Below, one piece after another: positions 11,816 through 24,371 of a stretch of DNA of 64,000 nt; position 1 is the first letter of the stretch, and each line of letters begins with the position of its first letter. A model generated the notes under the pieces. The model was not told where the DNA came from. It saw only the letters and a program-made list of their open reading frames with translations, and ran no database searches. The stretch comes from Posidonia oceanica. Its lineage: Eukaryota > Streptophyta > Magnoliopsida > Alismatales > Posidoniaceae. A program made the position numbers and the translations under genes. The DNA lies in the NCBI GenBank assembly GCA_037176725.1, contig JAZBRS010000060.1, positions 57,564,001 to 57,628,000 on the forward strand, read 5' to 3'.

Positions 11816-13160
11816 TATACCTGAAGACAGTACAGTGGATGTATCTGTTACTCGCATTGAGCAGCCTGCACACTGTATGAGCATTGAAGAGGCAGATTCA
11901 ACAATAGAGGAGCAGCCCTGGTACAAAGACATAAAAGCTTTCTTGGAGTCTGGCAGCTTTCCACCCGGTACCTCAGCAGTGGACAAGAGAACTCTGACGC
12001 GTCTGGTGTCAAAATATGTATTAGGGGCAGGACAGTTGTACAAGAGATCATACAATCAGATGCTCCTGCGCTGCCTGAACAAATCAGAGGCTGATGCGCT
12101 GATGCTTCAAGTGCTTGCGGGGACCTGTGGCCCGCACATGAATGGCGTCCTCCTAGCCAAGAAGATAATGCTGCAAGGATACTACTGGCTAACTATCGAA
12201 GCAGACTGCTGCCGATTTGTGCGCAGATGCCATAACTGCCAAGTGCATGGCAACTTTATTCGGGCGCCCCCTCAAGAACTGCACAGCATGTCGTTGCTGT
12301 GGCCCTTCTCCACTTGGGGGATTGATGTCATTGGCGCCATCCACCCTCTAGCTTCTAATGGTCATCGTTACATTCTGGTAGCGATTGATTACTTCACCAA
12401 ATGGGTGGAAGCGACTTCCTACAAAATGGTGACTGCCGTGGCTACAGAAAAGTTCATCAGAAACAATATCATAGCCCGGTACGGGGTCCCACATGCAATT
12501 ATATCTGACAATGGCACAAATTTCATTGCTAAGAGGATCAAAGACTATCTACAGAGCTTCAGCATCAAACATCACAGATCCTCACCTTACCGGCCACAGA
12601 TGAATGGTGCAGTGGAGTCCGCCAACAAAAATCTGGTCAAAATCCTAAAGAAGATGGCAGAAACTCATAAGGACTGGCACGACAAGCTTCCTTACGCACT
12701 CTGGGCGTATAGGACATCTGTCCGCACTTCAACAGGCGCCACCCCATACTCTCTGGTGTATTGCATGGAGGCGGTGCTGCCCATCGAGGTAGAGATTCCC
12801 TCACTACGGATCCTACGCGAAGCTAAGTTGGATGAAGCAGAATGGGTCGAAGACCGCTGCGTCCAACTGAATCTGATTGATGAGCACAGGCTGCAAGCTA
12901 TGCATAATGCTCACTGCTATCAAAAGAGAATGGCCAGGTCATACTTGAAGAAAGTTCAGCCAAGAGGCTTCCAGACAGGGGACCCTGTTCTGCGCGCCAT
13001 TCACTTGCCTGATGGTCGAGGGAAATTCCGACCTAACTGGCGTGGCCCCTTTGTGGTTAAGCATGTCTTTTCGGGCGGCGCTGTAACTCTTGAGGGTATG
13101 GATCAGGTCGAGCAGTCTGAGCCCGTCAACTTCTGCTACCTCAAGAAGTACTATCAGTAG
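11816..13160 (+). CDS. E1 integrase (open but finger-defective)
   Basis: Inserts element DNA into the host chromosome. The reading frame is uninterrupted from 11511 to the TAG at 13158, covering the end of the aRNH and all of integrase. The catalytic triad is Asp 12324-12326 (GIDVIG), Asp 12507-12509 (ISDNGTNF) and Glu 12615-12617 (AVESANKN), with the classic D-35-E spacing. The N-terminal zinc finger has its second His (GPHMNG) and both Cys (CHNC), but the first His is Leu here (VLAGTCG against VHAGTCG in E2), which would weaken zinc binding. A GPF-type C-terminal segment (GPFVVKHVFSGGAV) ends the protein. It would be made only as part of the broken polyprotein. Confidence 0.88.
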
Positions 13161-14729
13161 TCGAAGGCGGCCCCATTGCAGATACTCTTCTCCCACCTAC
13201 ACACTTACATTTTCACTCCTTACATTCTCATCTAACTTGCATCTTCTATCTTGTCTCTTACTTTTGTTCTTGAACATCCGCTTATGCTTCCTCTATCCTA
13301 CTCATGCATCATCTCTCTTTTCAAATCATCCTCGTCATCCTCTCAAAACATGCATCATCCCTCTTTTCAAATCATCATCGTCATCCTCTCAAAACATGCA
13401 TCATCTCTTTTTTCAAATCATCATCGTCATCCTCTTAAATCATGCATTGCATCTTTTTGCCCGGTTATGAAAACCGGAAGTGCTTGCCTGCTCTGGAAAG
13501 AGTCCACCCTGCCTCACCCGGCACTACTTAGATGCCTTAGCTAGTGAGGGAGCCACCATCAATCAGGACAGGCGAACTGCCTAAAACTCGTAAGGACATA
13601 CACCTCTGAGGGAGAAAAAATGCTAGGATGTGAATTTGAAAAAAGTGAGAATAGACATCTAGGCTTGGGCACGTCCAAGGAACAGAAGATGAAGACAGAA
13701 GCCGGCCCTAGAGATAGGGGTGTGCAGTCTAACCTTGTTCCTTCTACCCATCACATAGCAGACCCAAAGCCCACATCCATTACAACCCAAACACACTTCT
13801 TTTTACCTCCAAAATGGGGATAACAAAAGTCTGTGAAAAAAAGAGAAGAAAAAAAGCAAGCAAACAAAAACAAAAAAAAGAGAAGAGAAAAAGCAAGCAA
13901 AAAGGCAAAAAAAAAAGAAAAAAAGAAAAAAAAACAACAAAAAGGGAAAAAGGGTTAGACAAGGATCGACCTGAAAATACAAGCAATATCATCCCCCTGT
14001 ACCTTACAAGAAACCCAAGGGTGTAAGCCTAAAAGGGTCTACCACTTCCCTCCAAAAGCAAACACTTACCATCTCCTAGCTAGGGGTAGAGAAAGACTGC
14101 ATACCCATGAGGGAGAAGTCAAAAAAGAGAGCAGAAAGAGTAGGTGTAGGTCCTGAGAGCTCGGCAGGTAACTTGTCCTCACCACACCACCACCTGTATA
14201 CTGCCAACACTCGTTCCGGAGTGCCACCAGCAAGCTAAGAGTCCAAGTAGGGCCCAGTGAGTCAGGGACCACTCCCTTCCTCTGCAGCAGGCACCAAAGC
14301 ACTCCGTATGCTGAGGGCACACTAGCATACTAATCATTTCTTAAGCATACCAACCTACATCACGCATGCATGCATGCATCTTCAATCATCCTTTCCTTCT
14401 TATCAATCGTTTTGCTCTGCAACTCGCTTCGACTCTGAGACAGTACTCCTTGCCAAGAATGCGTTGACGCTGCTCGGGCTGCGCTGGTCCAGATCTCCAG
14501 CCAGTCCTTGCCCCCATGTCCACAGGACTGCTACAATTTCCTTTGCTTATGTCTGTTTAGCTGCCTTATTCTGATATTAACTGCTGAATACATATTGAAC
14601 TGCTTTATCAGCCTCGGATTCTACTTTCCGTTAGAGATTATATGCCTGTGTGATCTAACTGTCTGCAAACATTGATAACAGGTACCTTCAAGCTCTGCAG
14701 CATCTGCCTGTACCCCTGCGGCCTGCGCC
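13161..14729 (+). other. E1 spacer between integrase and downstream ORF
   Basis: No supported gene. It contains a 46-bp tandem repeat (13304-13443), a purine tract rich in AAAAAG words (about 13835-13965), and a segment (14080-14340) that is also found reversed in E2 near 26590-26770. The spacing leaves room for a separate promoter or splice signal for the downstream ORF, but none is recognisable. Confidence 0.6.
13304..13443 (+). repeat. 46-bp tandem repeat, about 3 copies
   Basis: The unit contains CTTTTCAAATCATCATCGTC and CTCAAAACATGCATCATC and is repeated three times with few changes. E2 lacks the array at the homologous place, so it arose or expanded in the E1 lineage. Confidence 0.85.
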
Positions 14730-15932
14730 ATGGGATATCCAACTCTTGAAACCCCAGTGCACTGTTCTGAAGCCCTGTAGGGCTGGATTGGCAAGCTTAC
14801 TCAGGAAGACCACGAGAAGCTGCGCCTCTGGGGCATACCCACAAAACTGCTGAAGGCAGCTGATGTCGAAGTGAGCCGTCACCTTCTGTGCGTTGCCGCA
14901 AGATTCTGGAAGTCGACGTACCATGTCTTCCGCTTCGGAAGGACCGAGCTGACACCTACTCTGGAGGAGGTGCGCCGCATCTGTGGCTTCTCCCGGCTGA
15001 TGGGACCGCCCATTTTCATGAGGCGCGACAAATACATAGCGGTCCTCTACAAGCCATCTGGGCTATCTACTGACAGGTGCCAGAAAAGACTGATCTGCAC
15101 CAGCGGCCCCGCGCCCATGCTGCGCTTACACTACTTTGATGAAAACATAGACAAGCGTGCTGAACTCGGAGATGACCTGTGGCTTCAGGGATTTGTCACC
15201 CGATTTCTGGGAGAGCTGATCTTCACCCATGGCCGGATGATAGTTGTGATAGAAATTGCTGAAATCGCACTTGCTGTGGTGACTAGGCAGATCAACCTAG
15301 CACCAATCGTCTTGGCTAAAACTTACTGTGGACTGGACCGCGTCTCCCACCGCTGCCGCCACTTCCACGGCTGCGGAGTGCTAGTACAGATCTGGCTGGC
15401 TGCACACCTTGAACTGAACTTGCTGTGCCCCCGGGCCCACATCATTGAAACATACTGCAACAGCGGCCACGTTAGGACAATCAAAAAGGTCCCCGAAGAA
15501 TACAAGAAGCTATCTGAGCTAACGGACGACACCGTCACCTGGCGCATCATCTCGTCTGCGGTTGAGCCTTTTACTATCTTCTTCGATACCCGCGACGCGC
15601 GACTCGTGTTGCTGCCTGGATTCACCGGAGGCGTGGAGTATCACCCCATCCAAGTCATGCGGCAGTTTGGCCTTCAGCAGGGCGCCTTCATAGACAGCAC
15701 AGCCCCAAGGCTCCTTCAAGCATATCCTTTTGGGACAACATCTGCAACAACAAAGCTGGCTGATCTCATGCAGCATGGAGTGTGGTCTACTGACCTGGCA
15801 TCTGCACAAGGCTCGGGATGTACACCCGAATATCTGATGGAGGTACAAGCTTTTTGGCCTATCAGTGAGATACCTCCTGGCGCTCCGCAATTCCCTGATT
15901 CCGGAAGGGCAAAGAAAGCCCAGATGGATTAG
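14730..15932 (+). pseudogene. E1 downstream ORF, DUF7745 / plant-mobile-domain-like
   Basis: A 401-codon ORF in sense orientation between integrase and the 3' LTR, outside the usual gag-pol set. The start is the ATG of MGYPTLETP, matching E2. The pattern HLLCVAARFWKSTYHVFRFG followed by TELTPTLEEVRRICGF resembles the opening of DUF7745 and plant mobile domain (PMD) proteins, where a W-x-P / F-x-F stretch precedes a TLED or TLEEV motif. The rest (GLDRVSHRCRHFHGCGVLVQ, PGFTGGVEYHPIQVMRQFG) is unknown to me. One TAG at 14778 near the start is the only stop. Its function is unknown: PMD proteins are nuclear factors linked to silencing, but calling this a silencing antagonist would be speculation. 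Confidence 0.6.
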
Positions 15933-16473
15933 AGTGTCCATGTAATTGCCAGCTTATTTTCTACTGTAAACTTTTGGCCTGTCACAGGCATGTAATCAAA
16001 TTCAATCAATACAAAGGCGTTCTGAGCCACTTGTTTGCATTTCAAATCTGCTTCAAGTGCATGCATCATCATATCAATCATATCTGCAGGGCCCCTAGCC
16101 AGACTTGCTGCCGAACACCGCAGGAAAGTCCTCATCGATAAACCCAAGTGCGGACCCATGACATCTGAACAAGCAAAGCTGCTGGGCATCGTCATCCGGA
16201 CCTTCATCAGCGGGTTGGCACCCCCAACTGCCCGGTGATAGGTCCGTCAACCTGTCATCACCCTCGGGCTGGTACCCTGAACTACTCGTCTGGCAAACAC
16301 GACAGTTTTGTCTTCACCCTCTGCTTTCGATGCCAAGGACGCGCTGGCCAACCTCTGGTATCAGGATGATACCAGGGGCATCTTTTGATCGCCCCTTGGT
16401 ATCATTCTCCCTCTCTTTCCCTCATGATATTCCTGGTATCATGGGATGATTCGCTCTCGCGAAACCCATTCAC
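15933..16473 (+). other. E1 3' region upstream of the hairpin arrays
   Basis: No gene. The end of this stretch has loose inverted words around GGTATC and GATACC (about 16358-16440). The same words occur reversed at 24537-24600, at the point where E2 is cut by E1. Confidence 0.6.
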
Positions 16474-16950
16474 TTGCCGGCCGATAAGTCCGATATCTTA
16501 TCATCTCTCTCCCTTTGTCGGCCGATAAGTCTGATATCTTATCATTCCTTCATCCCCTCTTCGCCGGCCGATAAGTCCGATATTTTATCATTCTATTCTT
16601 TTATTCATTTGCCGACCGATAAGTCCGATATCTTATCATGTCTTTCCCTTTGCCGGCCGATAAGTCCGATATCTTATCATTCCTTCATCCCCTCTTTGCC
16701 GGCCGATAAGTCCGATATCTTATCATTCTATTCTTTTATTCATTTGCCGGCCGATAAGTCCGATATCTTATCATCTCTTTCCCTTTGCCGGCCGATAAGT
16801 CCGATATCTTATCATTCCTTTGTCCCCTCTTTGTCGGCCGATAAGTCTGATATCTTATCATTCTATTCTTTTATTCATTTGCCGGCCGATAAGTCTGATA
16901 TCTTATCACTCCTTTCCCTTTGCCGACCGATAAGTCCGATATCTTATTAA
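16474..16950 (+). repeat. Hairpin tandem array A in E1 3' untranslated region
   Basis: Eleven copies of a core GATAAGTCCGATATCTTATC whose arms GATAAG and CTTATC can pair. Three alternating pyrimidine-rich spacers make a higher-order unit of about 137 bp. The array leaves a 158-codon frame open, which I regard as a by-product of the period. Single further copies occur near 17930. Confidence 0.92.
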
Positions 16951-17059
16951 TCCTTTTCTTATCAAACTTTCAATCAATCAATCACTCCTTTTCTTATCAA
17001 ACTTTCAATCAATCAATCCCTCTTTTTCTTATCAATCATCAATCAATCAATCAATCAAT

Positions 17060-17950
17060 CACTGCTCTTTCCGGTTGATAGGACCGTAAACTATCATCTT
17101 GGGCTGGTGTCTTATCTAGCCCGCAGTTGTGTTATACGACTGACATCCAGTAACTGTCCCTTGTAATTGCACCTTCTGGTTGATAGGGCCGTAAACTATC
17201 ATTCTCTGGTTGATGATCCAAAACTCATCCTTGGCTGATATCCAAAACTATCACTTGCAATTAAGTTATACGGCTGATATCCAGTAACTATCCCTTGCAA
17301 TTGCACTTTCCGGTTGATAGGACCGTAAACTATCGCTCCCGGTTGATAGGCCCGTAAACTATTGCTTCCGGTTGATAGGACCGTAAACTATCACTAGCAA
17401 TTGCATTATACGGTTGATAATCAGTAACTATCCCTCATGATTGCGCTTTTCGGTTGATAGGTCCGTAAACTATCGCTCCTGGTTGATAAGTCCGTAAACT
17501 ATCGCTTCCGGTTGATAGGACCGTAAACTATCGCTGCGTCAATCATGTTATACGGCTGATATCCAGTAATTATCACTCGCAAATGCCCTTTCCGGTTGAT
17601 AGGACCGTAAACTATCACTCTCGGTTGATAGGCCTGTAAACTATCGCTCCCGGTTGATAGGCCCGTAAATTATCGCTTCCGGTTGATAGGACCGTAAACT
17701 ATCGCTCCCAGTTGATAGGCCCGTAAACTATCGCTCCCAGTTGATAGGCCCGTAAACTATCGCTTTCGGTTGATAGGACCGTAAACTATCCTGCACAATC
17801 ATGTTTTACGGCTGATATCTAGTAACTATCACTCACAACTGCTTCCGGTTGATAGGTCCGTAAACTATCGCTTCCGGTTGATAGGTCCGTAAACTATCAC
17901 TTCCGGTTGATAGGACCGTAAACTATCCGGCCGATAAGCCCGACACCTTA
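17060..17950 (+). repeat. Hairpin tandem array B in E1 3' untranslated region (29-bp unit)
   Basis: About 24 copies of a 29-bp unit with core GATAGGACCGTAAACTATC (arms GATAG and CTATC). Substitutions in the loop (GGACCG, GGCCCG, GGTCCG) are common while the arms mostly hold. Runs of the canonical unit are broken by a diverged unit (GCTGATATCCAGTAACTATC), giving a higher-order pattern. Tat elements are known to carry variable tandem repeats between integrase and PPT that can seed satellites. Confidence 0.92.
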
Positions 17951-18471
17951 TCACTCTCTTCGCGCGACTTTGTCCTAGGAAGGCAAAGTCCCGTATCCCC
18001 TTGCGATAGGAGAGTCGGCCTCTCTCCCCTCGCACCCTTTTTGCTAGCTTGCTCCCCGGGCGGGGACAAGCTGCACTTTTATTCCTCGCCTTGTCGCGCA
18101 AGTTTGGCCTGCCTGCCGAGTCTTTGCGCCACATCGCGTTTCTTTTTAGCATTCTTCTTTTGCATCACCTTTGCACTTTCCTTTTCTAGCACTGCATACT
18201 AGTCCAGTGTCATCATCATCCTGTGCTGCATCAGCATTCTTAGCTGTACTAACTTTTGCGCTAACATTTGCATTGCATTTGCATTGGCATGCATTGTTTA
18301 CATTGCATCTCATCCATCTGCACCTGCACTTTGCATTGCGGCAACGAGCTACGACTTTCGGTGCATCCGTCGAATAAGTAACTCGCGCCAATAGCAATCT
18401 TCTGCTCCCGTCAGTAAGATGGAGTGTCTTGTCAACCCTGAGCAGCGGCCTCGCTTCGCTTGACCTTGCTC
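17951..18471 (+). other. E1 3' region between array B and PPT
   Basis: No gene or clear repeat. Words such as TTTGCATTGCATTTGCATTGG near 18265-18310 are low-complexity. Confidence 0.5.
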
Positions 18472-18484
18472 AAGGAGGGGCATC
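18472..18484 (+). other. Polypurine tract of E1
   Basis: AAGGAGGGG followed by CATC lies immediately upstream of the TGTTGACACC start of the 3' LTR, the place where plus-strand synthesis is primed. Confidence 0.7.
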
Positions 18485-21400
18485 TGTTGACACCCCATTT
18501 TGACAGGCTTAATCAATTGGAATCTCCTGGTGACTTCTGGATCCAAACCTAGGTCAAAACTACACATTCTTTTTCATCCTACCCTTCAAAACTAGCCTAA
18601 ACTTGACCTAGAATTGCACCACTTTCCCAAGCCCAAAAACTATGCAAAAATCATAAGAAAACCCACCATTCCCAACTTAGCAAACCTACCCAAGAACCCT
18701 CAAATTTTCAACCCAAAACCACTCCCAAAAACCCTAGAAAACCTAGGTAAAACTACCCATTTTCTACACCTTAAAACCCTTCCAAAACTTTCCCAAAACT
18801 AGACCAAAACAGTAGGTCCAACACTAGAGAACCTAGGCCACACAGTCTCCAAATTTCACCTCTTTCCAAAACTTCTAACCCCTCCATTTACCCAAATTAT
18901 CCTTTTCTTTCTCCTTTTCTCTCTCCTCTTGCTCTCCTGATTATCCTCCCTCTTTTTACCCCCTTCTCCCCCTTCTTCTTGCTTGGCTGTGGGCCCCCTT
19001 GTGCATCTATCTCTTCTCAATCTTATTTTTATTTTTATCTTATTTTTAGCATTTTCTTTGACTTTCAAAAAATTATTTTCTATCAACTCCTCTTTTTCCT
19101 CCTTACTCCTCCATTTCTCCCTTTTCTTCTTCCTTTTCATTTTCTTTTCCTTCCTTCTACTAAATCCCTAAAAAATCCTTAAAAACCTCTAAAACTCTAA
19201 AACAAAAGGAAAACAAACCAAAACCCTAAAATAAATAATTAAAAACATTAAACAAACAATCAAAAACCAAAACCTAACTAAGTCTAGCTAAATTGGAAAA
19301 CTGGGTATGCAACTTAAAAATGCAAAATAAACAAAAAGAAAATACTGTAAAATCAGGGAAAAAACCAAAATGTAACCAAAATGAACCAAAGTAAAAATCC
19401 TATTAAAAAAAAAAAAAACCAATCCGAAGAAGAAAGACAAAAAAACAATTAAGAAAGCATTAAGACAACTACTTAAGAAAAGAAGAAACTTAACAATCCT
19501 AAAAAGAAACAATTTGAAAACTTAATCAAAAAATAAAAACAAACAATCAAAATTTAAAAACACCTAATTTTAAAAAAAAAACTTAACAAGAAGACCTAAC
19601 CTAAAAAATATTAAAAGAAATTAACAAACAAAATCAAATCTGAAAGGAAACTTAAACAAAACCCTAAAAAGATTAAAATCAAAAGCCAAAACTCACTCTA
19701 ATTAGTCTAAAAACAAACTTTAAAAATTCCTAATTGACATCTCGAGTATTTAACAAGAAAAACATAATTAAAAAACAACTTAAAAGACTTAACAAACATT
19801 TAAACAAAATAAAAAACAAATCAAAAACAAAGAAAACCCTAACCAAAACTAAATCTCTTTAAACCTAATTAACTAATAAAAAACAATCATTAAAAAACTT
19901 AATCAAAGTCCTAACTTAAAACACAATCATTCTAAAAACCTTTTCTATTTTTATTTTACTTTTATCTAATTTATTTTTCTTCTTTCCCTTCATCTTTCCC
20001 TTCCTTCCTTTCTTCCTTTCTTTCTATTTTTCTTTCTTTTCTTTTCCTGGGCCCAGTCCGGCCCGTTCCTTTCCTTCCCTTCCTTCTTCCTTTCTTTTTT
20101 TTCTTTTTTCCACGCGCAGGCCCAGCCCGCACACCTTCTTCCTCTTCTTCACTCCTTCTTCTTCTTCTTCCTCCTCTGATTTCTCCCGCCAGCCCTCTCT
20201 CATCCTCTTCAAAAAAATTTCAATTCTCCTCTCCCTCCCGATCACTTCGGCCTACAGCTCACTCCTCTTCTCTCTCGTCTCTTAGCGGCTTCTCTGGGGG
20301 CATTTATTGCCCGTCACCCTCGCCGACCGCCTCTCCAATCAATCTGCAGTGATCGCGTCGGTGGGAATTTGAAATCCCTCAGCACGCCAGCTGCTACGAG
20401 CCTCCGTTTAAAACCAGCTCCAATCTCCTCCTTCCAGCACCTTTGGCATTCTGAGAGAACACCCGAGCGAGCGTGAGAACTTCCTACTTCTCCTCCACCT
20501 TCCCTCTGCCAAAAATCAGAGCTTTCCCTCTCCCAGCAATCCACCCTTCCAGCCAGCAAAAAACCAACACTCCACTCCTCCTTCATCGCCTTTTCGTCAT
20601 CCCAGAGAGAGTGAGAGAATTCAGAGCTCAGAGCGCACCAGAATCCCTCCTCTTCTACTGAAATTCTGCAACTCTTCTCCCTCTTCCTTCCCGTCTCATC
20701 CAGAACCCCAAACAGCCCTCCAACCTCTCCCAATTCTGTCCCCAAATCCACCCAAGCCCCTAGCATTTCAGGCCACCCTTCCACAGCCCGAACCACCCTG
20801 AAACCACCTTCCAACTCCTCCTTTTCCAAGACAGAACCCAACACTTCCTCTCCCCAGAATTCCTGACTCCACAGCTCACGCAATCCTCCAAAATCCCAAC
20901 GCCTAACTCCCTGAATCTCCACCTTCCAGACCCACCGAACCATTAACCTTCCAACTCTCCACAGACCAAATCCCTCACAACAAACACCTGCACCCTTTTT
21001 TTCAGAAAATCAACCCGACGACCAAACTTCTTCTCCAGGCCACCATCAACCCTCCGGAGCATCCCCATATACTCACGAGCCCTCCAGAAGTTCGCCGGTG
21101 CCCTCCAACCGATCCTGAGAGCAACGGACACTTCCCCCTACCTCAGACGACCTCCTGTGCACCCAAAAGTGCTATTTCTTGCTCCGGTCGTCGAAGCTGC
21201 CTTCCAACCATTCAGCAAGCTCTGGAGGACTCCGCAGAGCAGTTCCAAGCGCCCACGAGCCACTGACGACGTCTCCAGCAGCCGGACGACCACCGCCGGC
21301 ATCTGCAGAACCCACCTACGTCGGGGGGACACTTCGGACTACAAAACAGGTTATTTCCTTTCCCTGTAGCTTAATTCTCTCCCCCTCTTGCTTTTCCACC

Positions 21401-22256
21401 CCTCAGATAGGGGTTCTTCTCCCTCTTTCGTCGGGTCAGCACCGCCGTTGACCCGTCTTCTCTAGCGAGCTCAAAGCTTACCTCACCACTCCAGTCACTA
21501 GAAAGCTGCCCCGACGGTTGTCCCAGCTCCGCACGACCCTCTGGAACACAGCCCTGCCTTCAGATCGCATTGACGACGCTCCGATCGTCTTCCTGCCTCC
21601 GAGCAAGTCTGCAAACCCCCGACGCCGCTTCCGGCCTTCACCAAGCTTTGTCATCGCCCCCCGACGCAGCCCAGACCTCCGTCTACCTCCAGTGAAGCTC
21701 GTCGCCGTGCCAGCGCGTCTCCAGCACCCCCGTCCCTCCTCTCCGGCCACTGGTAGCAGTCTGCTACAGTCCCTGTTCTTCTAAGCTGTTACTGTAGCTT
21801 TATTTCCTGTTAGTTAGCTAATTTACCGCTAAATTGCATTCCTAGTCCCTGTTTTTACTTTATTGCATTCTGGTCCTGCCTCTGTTTAAAACTCATTTAA
21901 TTCTGCATTTAAATCATATGAAATTGCATGAAAAATCTAAAAAACTGCCTAATTACATGTTAGTCCCTCTGCTGTGTTTTCCTTTAACGTTTATTTTAGT
22001 TCTGGCCCTCTGGTTTTCCATTATTGCATGTTAGTCCTTCAATCAATAATCTGATTTAATGCTTATATTTTACCTTAGTAAATTGCATTTTTAAACCCAG
22101 TTGTTTTCCTCATTTGCACTTTAGTCCTCTGTTCTGTCAACTTATGCATTTATTTTTCAATTTTTCTTACTGCATTGCATTATTTCCCCTATACTTTCTG
22201 ATTTTCGCATATAGATCCTTCATTAATGCACAGCATACATTTAAATGCATATTTTG

Positions 22257-22530
22257 CTTATAAAATTGCATTTTAGACCCTGCATGTTTTAAAAATTGCA
22301 CATACGTCCTCTGCATGCTTATAAAAGTCATTTAAATGCATCTTTTGCTTATAAAATTGCATTTTAGACCCTGCAAATTTAAAAATTGCATATAGGTCCT
22401 CTGTTTGCATTTTCAGACCATTTAAGACCACTGTTTTGCTTATAAAATTGCACCTTAGACCCTGCATATTTCAAAATTACATGTTAATCCCACATATGAT
22501 TTCAAAACTTGTCCTAATGCATGTTTACCT
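22257..22530 (+). repeat. 91-bp tandem repeat in E1 3' LTR, 3 copies
   Basis: Each unit opens with CTTATAAAATTGCA and TTAGACCCTGCA. The period is 91 bp and the third copy is diverged at its end. It lies within the segment deleted from the 5' LTR. Confidence 0.75.
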
Positions 22531-23449
22531 TGTAAAATTGCCTTTTGAACCCTGCATTTTGCAAAATTGCACTCAGACCCTCCAATTTTCAAAAACCATG
22601 CATAAAGGCTCCCTAACTTTTCCAAATCTTTGCATTTAGACCCCCACTTTTTCAAAAATTGCATATAAGTTCCCAAGTTTTCTGAAAAATCATCCCTAGG
22701 TCTTTTCTTGCATTCTGCATGCATTGCACTCATGCATTCTTGCATTTGGCATTCCTTGCACACACATAAGCACACTTGGCTCCCATTTACATGGGAGGAC
22801 CTGTTTTGCACATCCCTAGGACTTCCTGTACACCTAGATCCATTCTTCTCCCCTGTTCTGGTCCCTCTGCATTGAAGCTGGGATATCTTTAGATCCGGCC
22901 GTTGGTTCTTCTCAACCAAGCTACCTGGACGACCCCGGCGGAGCGCACTTCAGCATGGACCAAGCAGTTTTCAGATCAGGCTTCAGATTTTTAAGGTAAG
23001 TCCTCCTGAATCCTTGCACAGCATTCATTTGTACACCATTTGCATTGCATGCATCGTTTTTGCTTTCTGTTTCCTCGAGCATGTAAAATAGGACTCCCTC
23101 TTCCTATCTATAAACTCTGTCTCCTCTTTTTGCGTACTCTCAGTGCCTTGTATTGCGTTTCCCCTGGATTTACCACTAATGTTAACTTTCTTCCCCCTTT
23201 TTTTCACGATCCGATCGCATCACGAGCTTTTGGGAGCATGCGAGACACATCGTGGGACATTTTGGTGGGAAACAGTCACGAAACAGTGGTAATCCCCCCA
23301 CTTACTCCTCTTCCTCTTTGTAGGTTTTCACACCTACTTTGCGCAGTCTTTAAACAGCACTCGTTCTCACACTTGCGCTGATTACCTCCCCTTTGCTTCT
23401 CCTACCCTTTCTCTTTGCATCTACATCTGCATGGCTTTATCAATGTTTT

Positions 23450-23880
23450 ATCTCGCTTTGCTTTTGGCGTCGTTTCGCGTGCTGCTTTGTTTTCTTGCAC
23501 CGTTTCGCGTGCCGCTTTGCTTTTGGCACCGTTTTGGAGGCCCGCTTTCTTTTTGGCACCTTTTGCGTGCCTGCTTTGTCTTTGGCACCGTTTTGTTTGT
23601 CCGCTCTGTCTTTGGCACCGTTTTGCGTGTCCGCTTTGCTTTTGGCATCATTTTGCATGCCCACTTCGTCTTTGGCACCGTTTTGCGTGCCTGCTTTGCT
23701 TTTGGTACCGTTTAGCGTGCTGCTTTGTTTCTCACACTGTTTTGCGTGCCGCTCTTGTTTTCTACACCGTTTCGCGTGCCGACCTTGTTTTCTTGCACCG
23801 TTTCGCGTGCCACTTTCGTTTCTCGCGTTGTTTCGCGTGTTTGACACCGTTTTCTCTTGCATGTCGCCTGCACCGCTTGG
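23450..23880 (+). repeat. 30-bp hairpin-unit tandem array in E1 3' LTR
   Basis: Partner of the array at 1970-2395, with the same unit and number of copies but many independent point differences between the two LTRs of this one element. Confidence 0.85.
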
Positions 23881-24360
23881 TTTTACCGCCTTTTTGTTTT
23901 TTTGCTTGCATTTTCATATAGGGCAGTGATGCTTACTGTCTGGAGTTCTCACGAACCAGGTTTCGACCAGTTCGGAACACAGACAACGTTGCTGAGCACT
24001 TAGACTACATGTTTACTTGCATTGCATCCCATCACTTGGAGCACACCTATGAGCATTTATTCAGGCATTCATTTGCATTCAAACCTGCATTTCCCTGCAT
24101 ATGCGAGCGTAAGCCTAGAAAGACCGATTCTCAGGCATGTCGGGGGTGCCTAACACCTTCCCCGCATGTAACAGGAGTCCTTGCCTAGTCTTTTGGCCCG
24201 CAATGACCATATTGCCCTTATCCTAGGCATGAGTCATCTCATTTGCATTCATTTGCATTTGTTTTCTTTTGCATTGCTCTGCATTGCATCCTTTGCTTGG
24301 TTTTGCATGTTAACTCACGCATTTCCCCTGATTTTCCTTGTCTCCCGATAATAGACACGG

Positions 24361-24371
24361 TGGCAACTCTG
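24361..24371 (+). other. PBS-like 11-mer inside the E1 3' LTR
   Basis: TGGCAACTCTG differs by one base from the first 11 bases of the PBS (TGGCGACTCTG) and lies about 175 bp before the LTR end. The same position is TGATGACTCTG in the 5' LTR (2917-2927), exact in E2 (37591-37601, reversed) and TGGCGACTCC in E3 (44023-44032, reversed). Confidence 0.6.

Noticed and set aside
16474..16950. A 158-codon ORF with a 45-46 residue repeat (PADKSDILS...)
   Set aside because: It is the translation of hairpin array A; the 137-bp period drifts out of frame and no start context or homologue supports it.
20314..20943. A 209-codon minus-strand ORF in the E1 3' LTR
   Set aside because: Glu/Gly/Arg-rich reading of a pyrimidine-rich LTR part; it has stops in the E2 LTR region and no recognisable domain.
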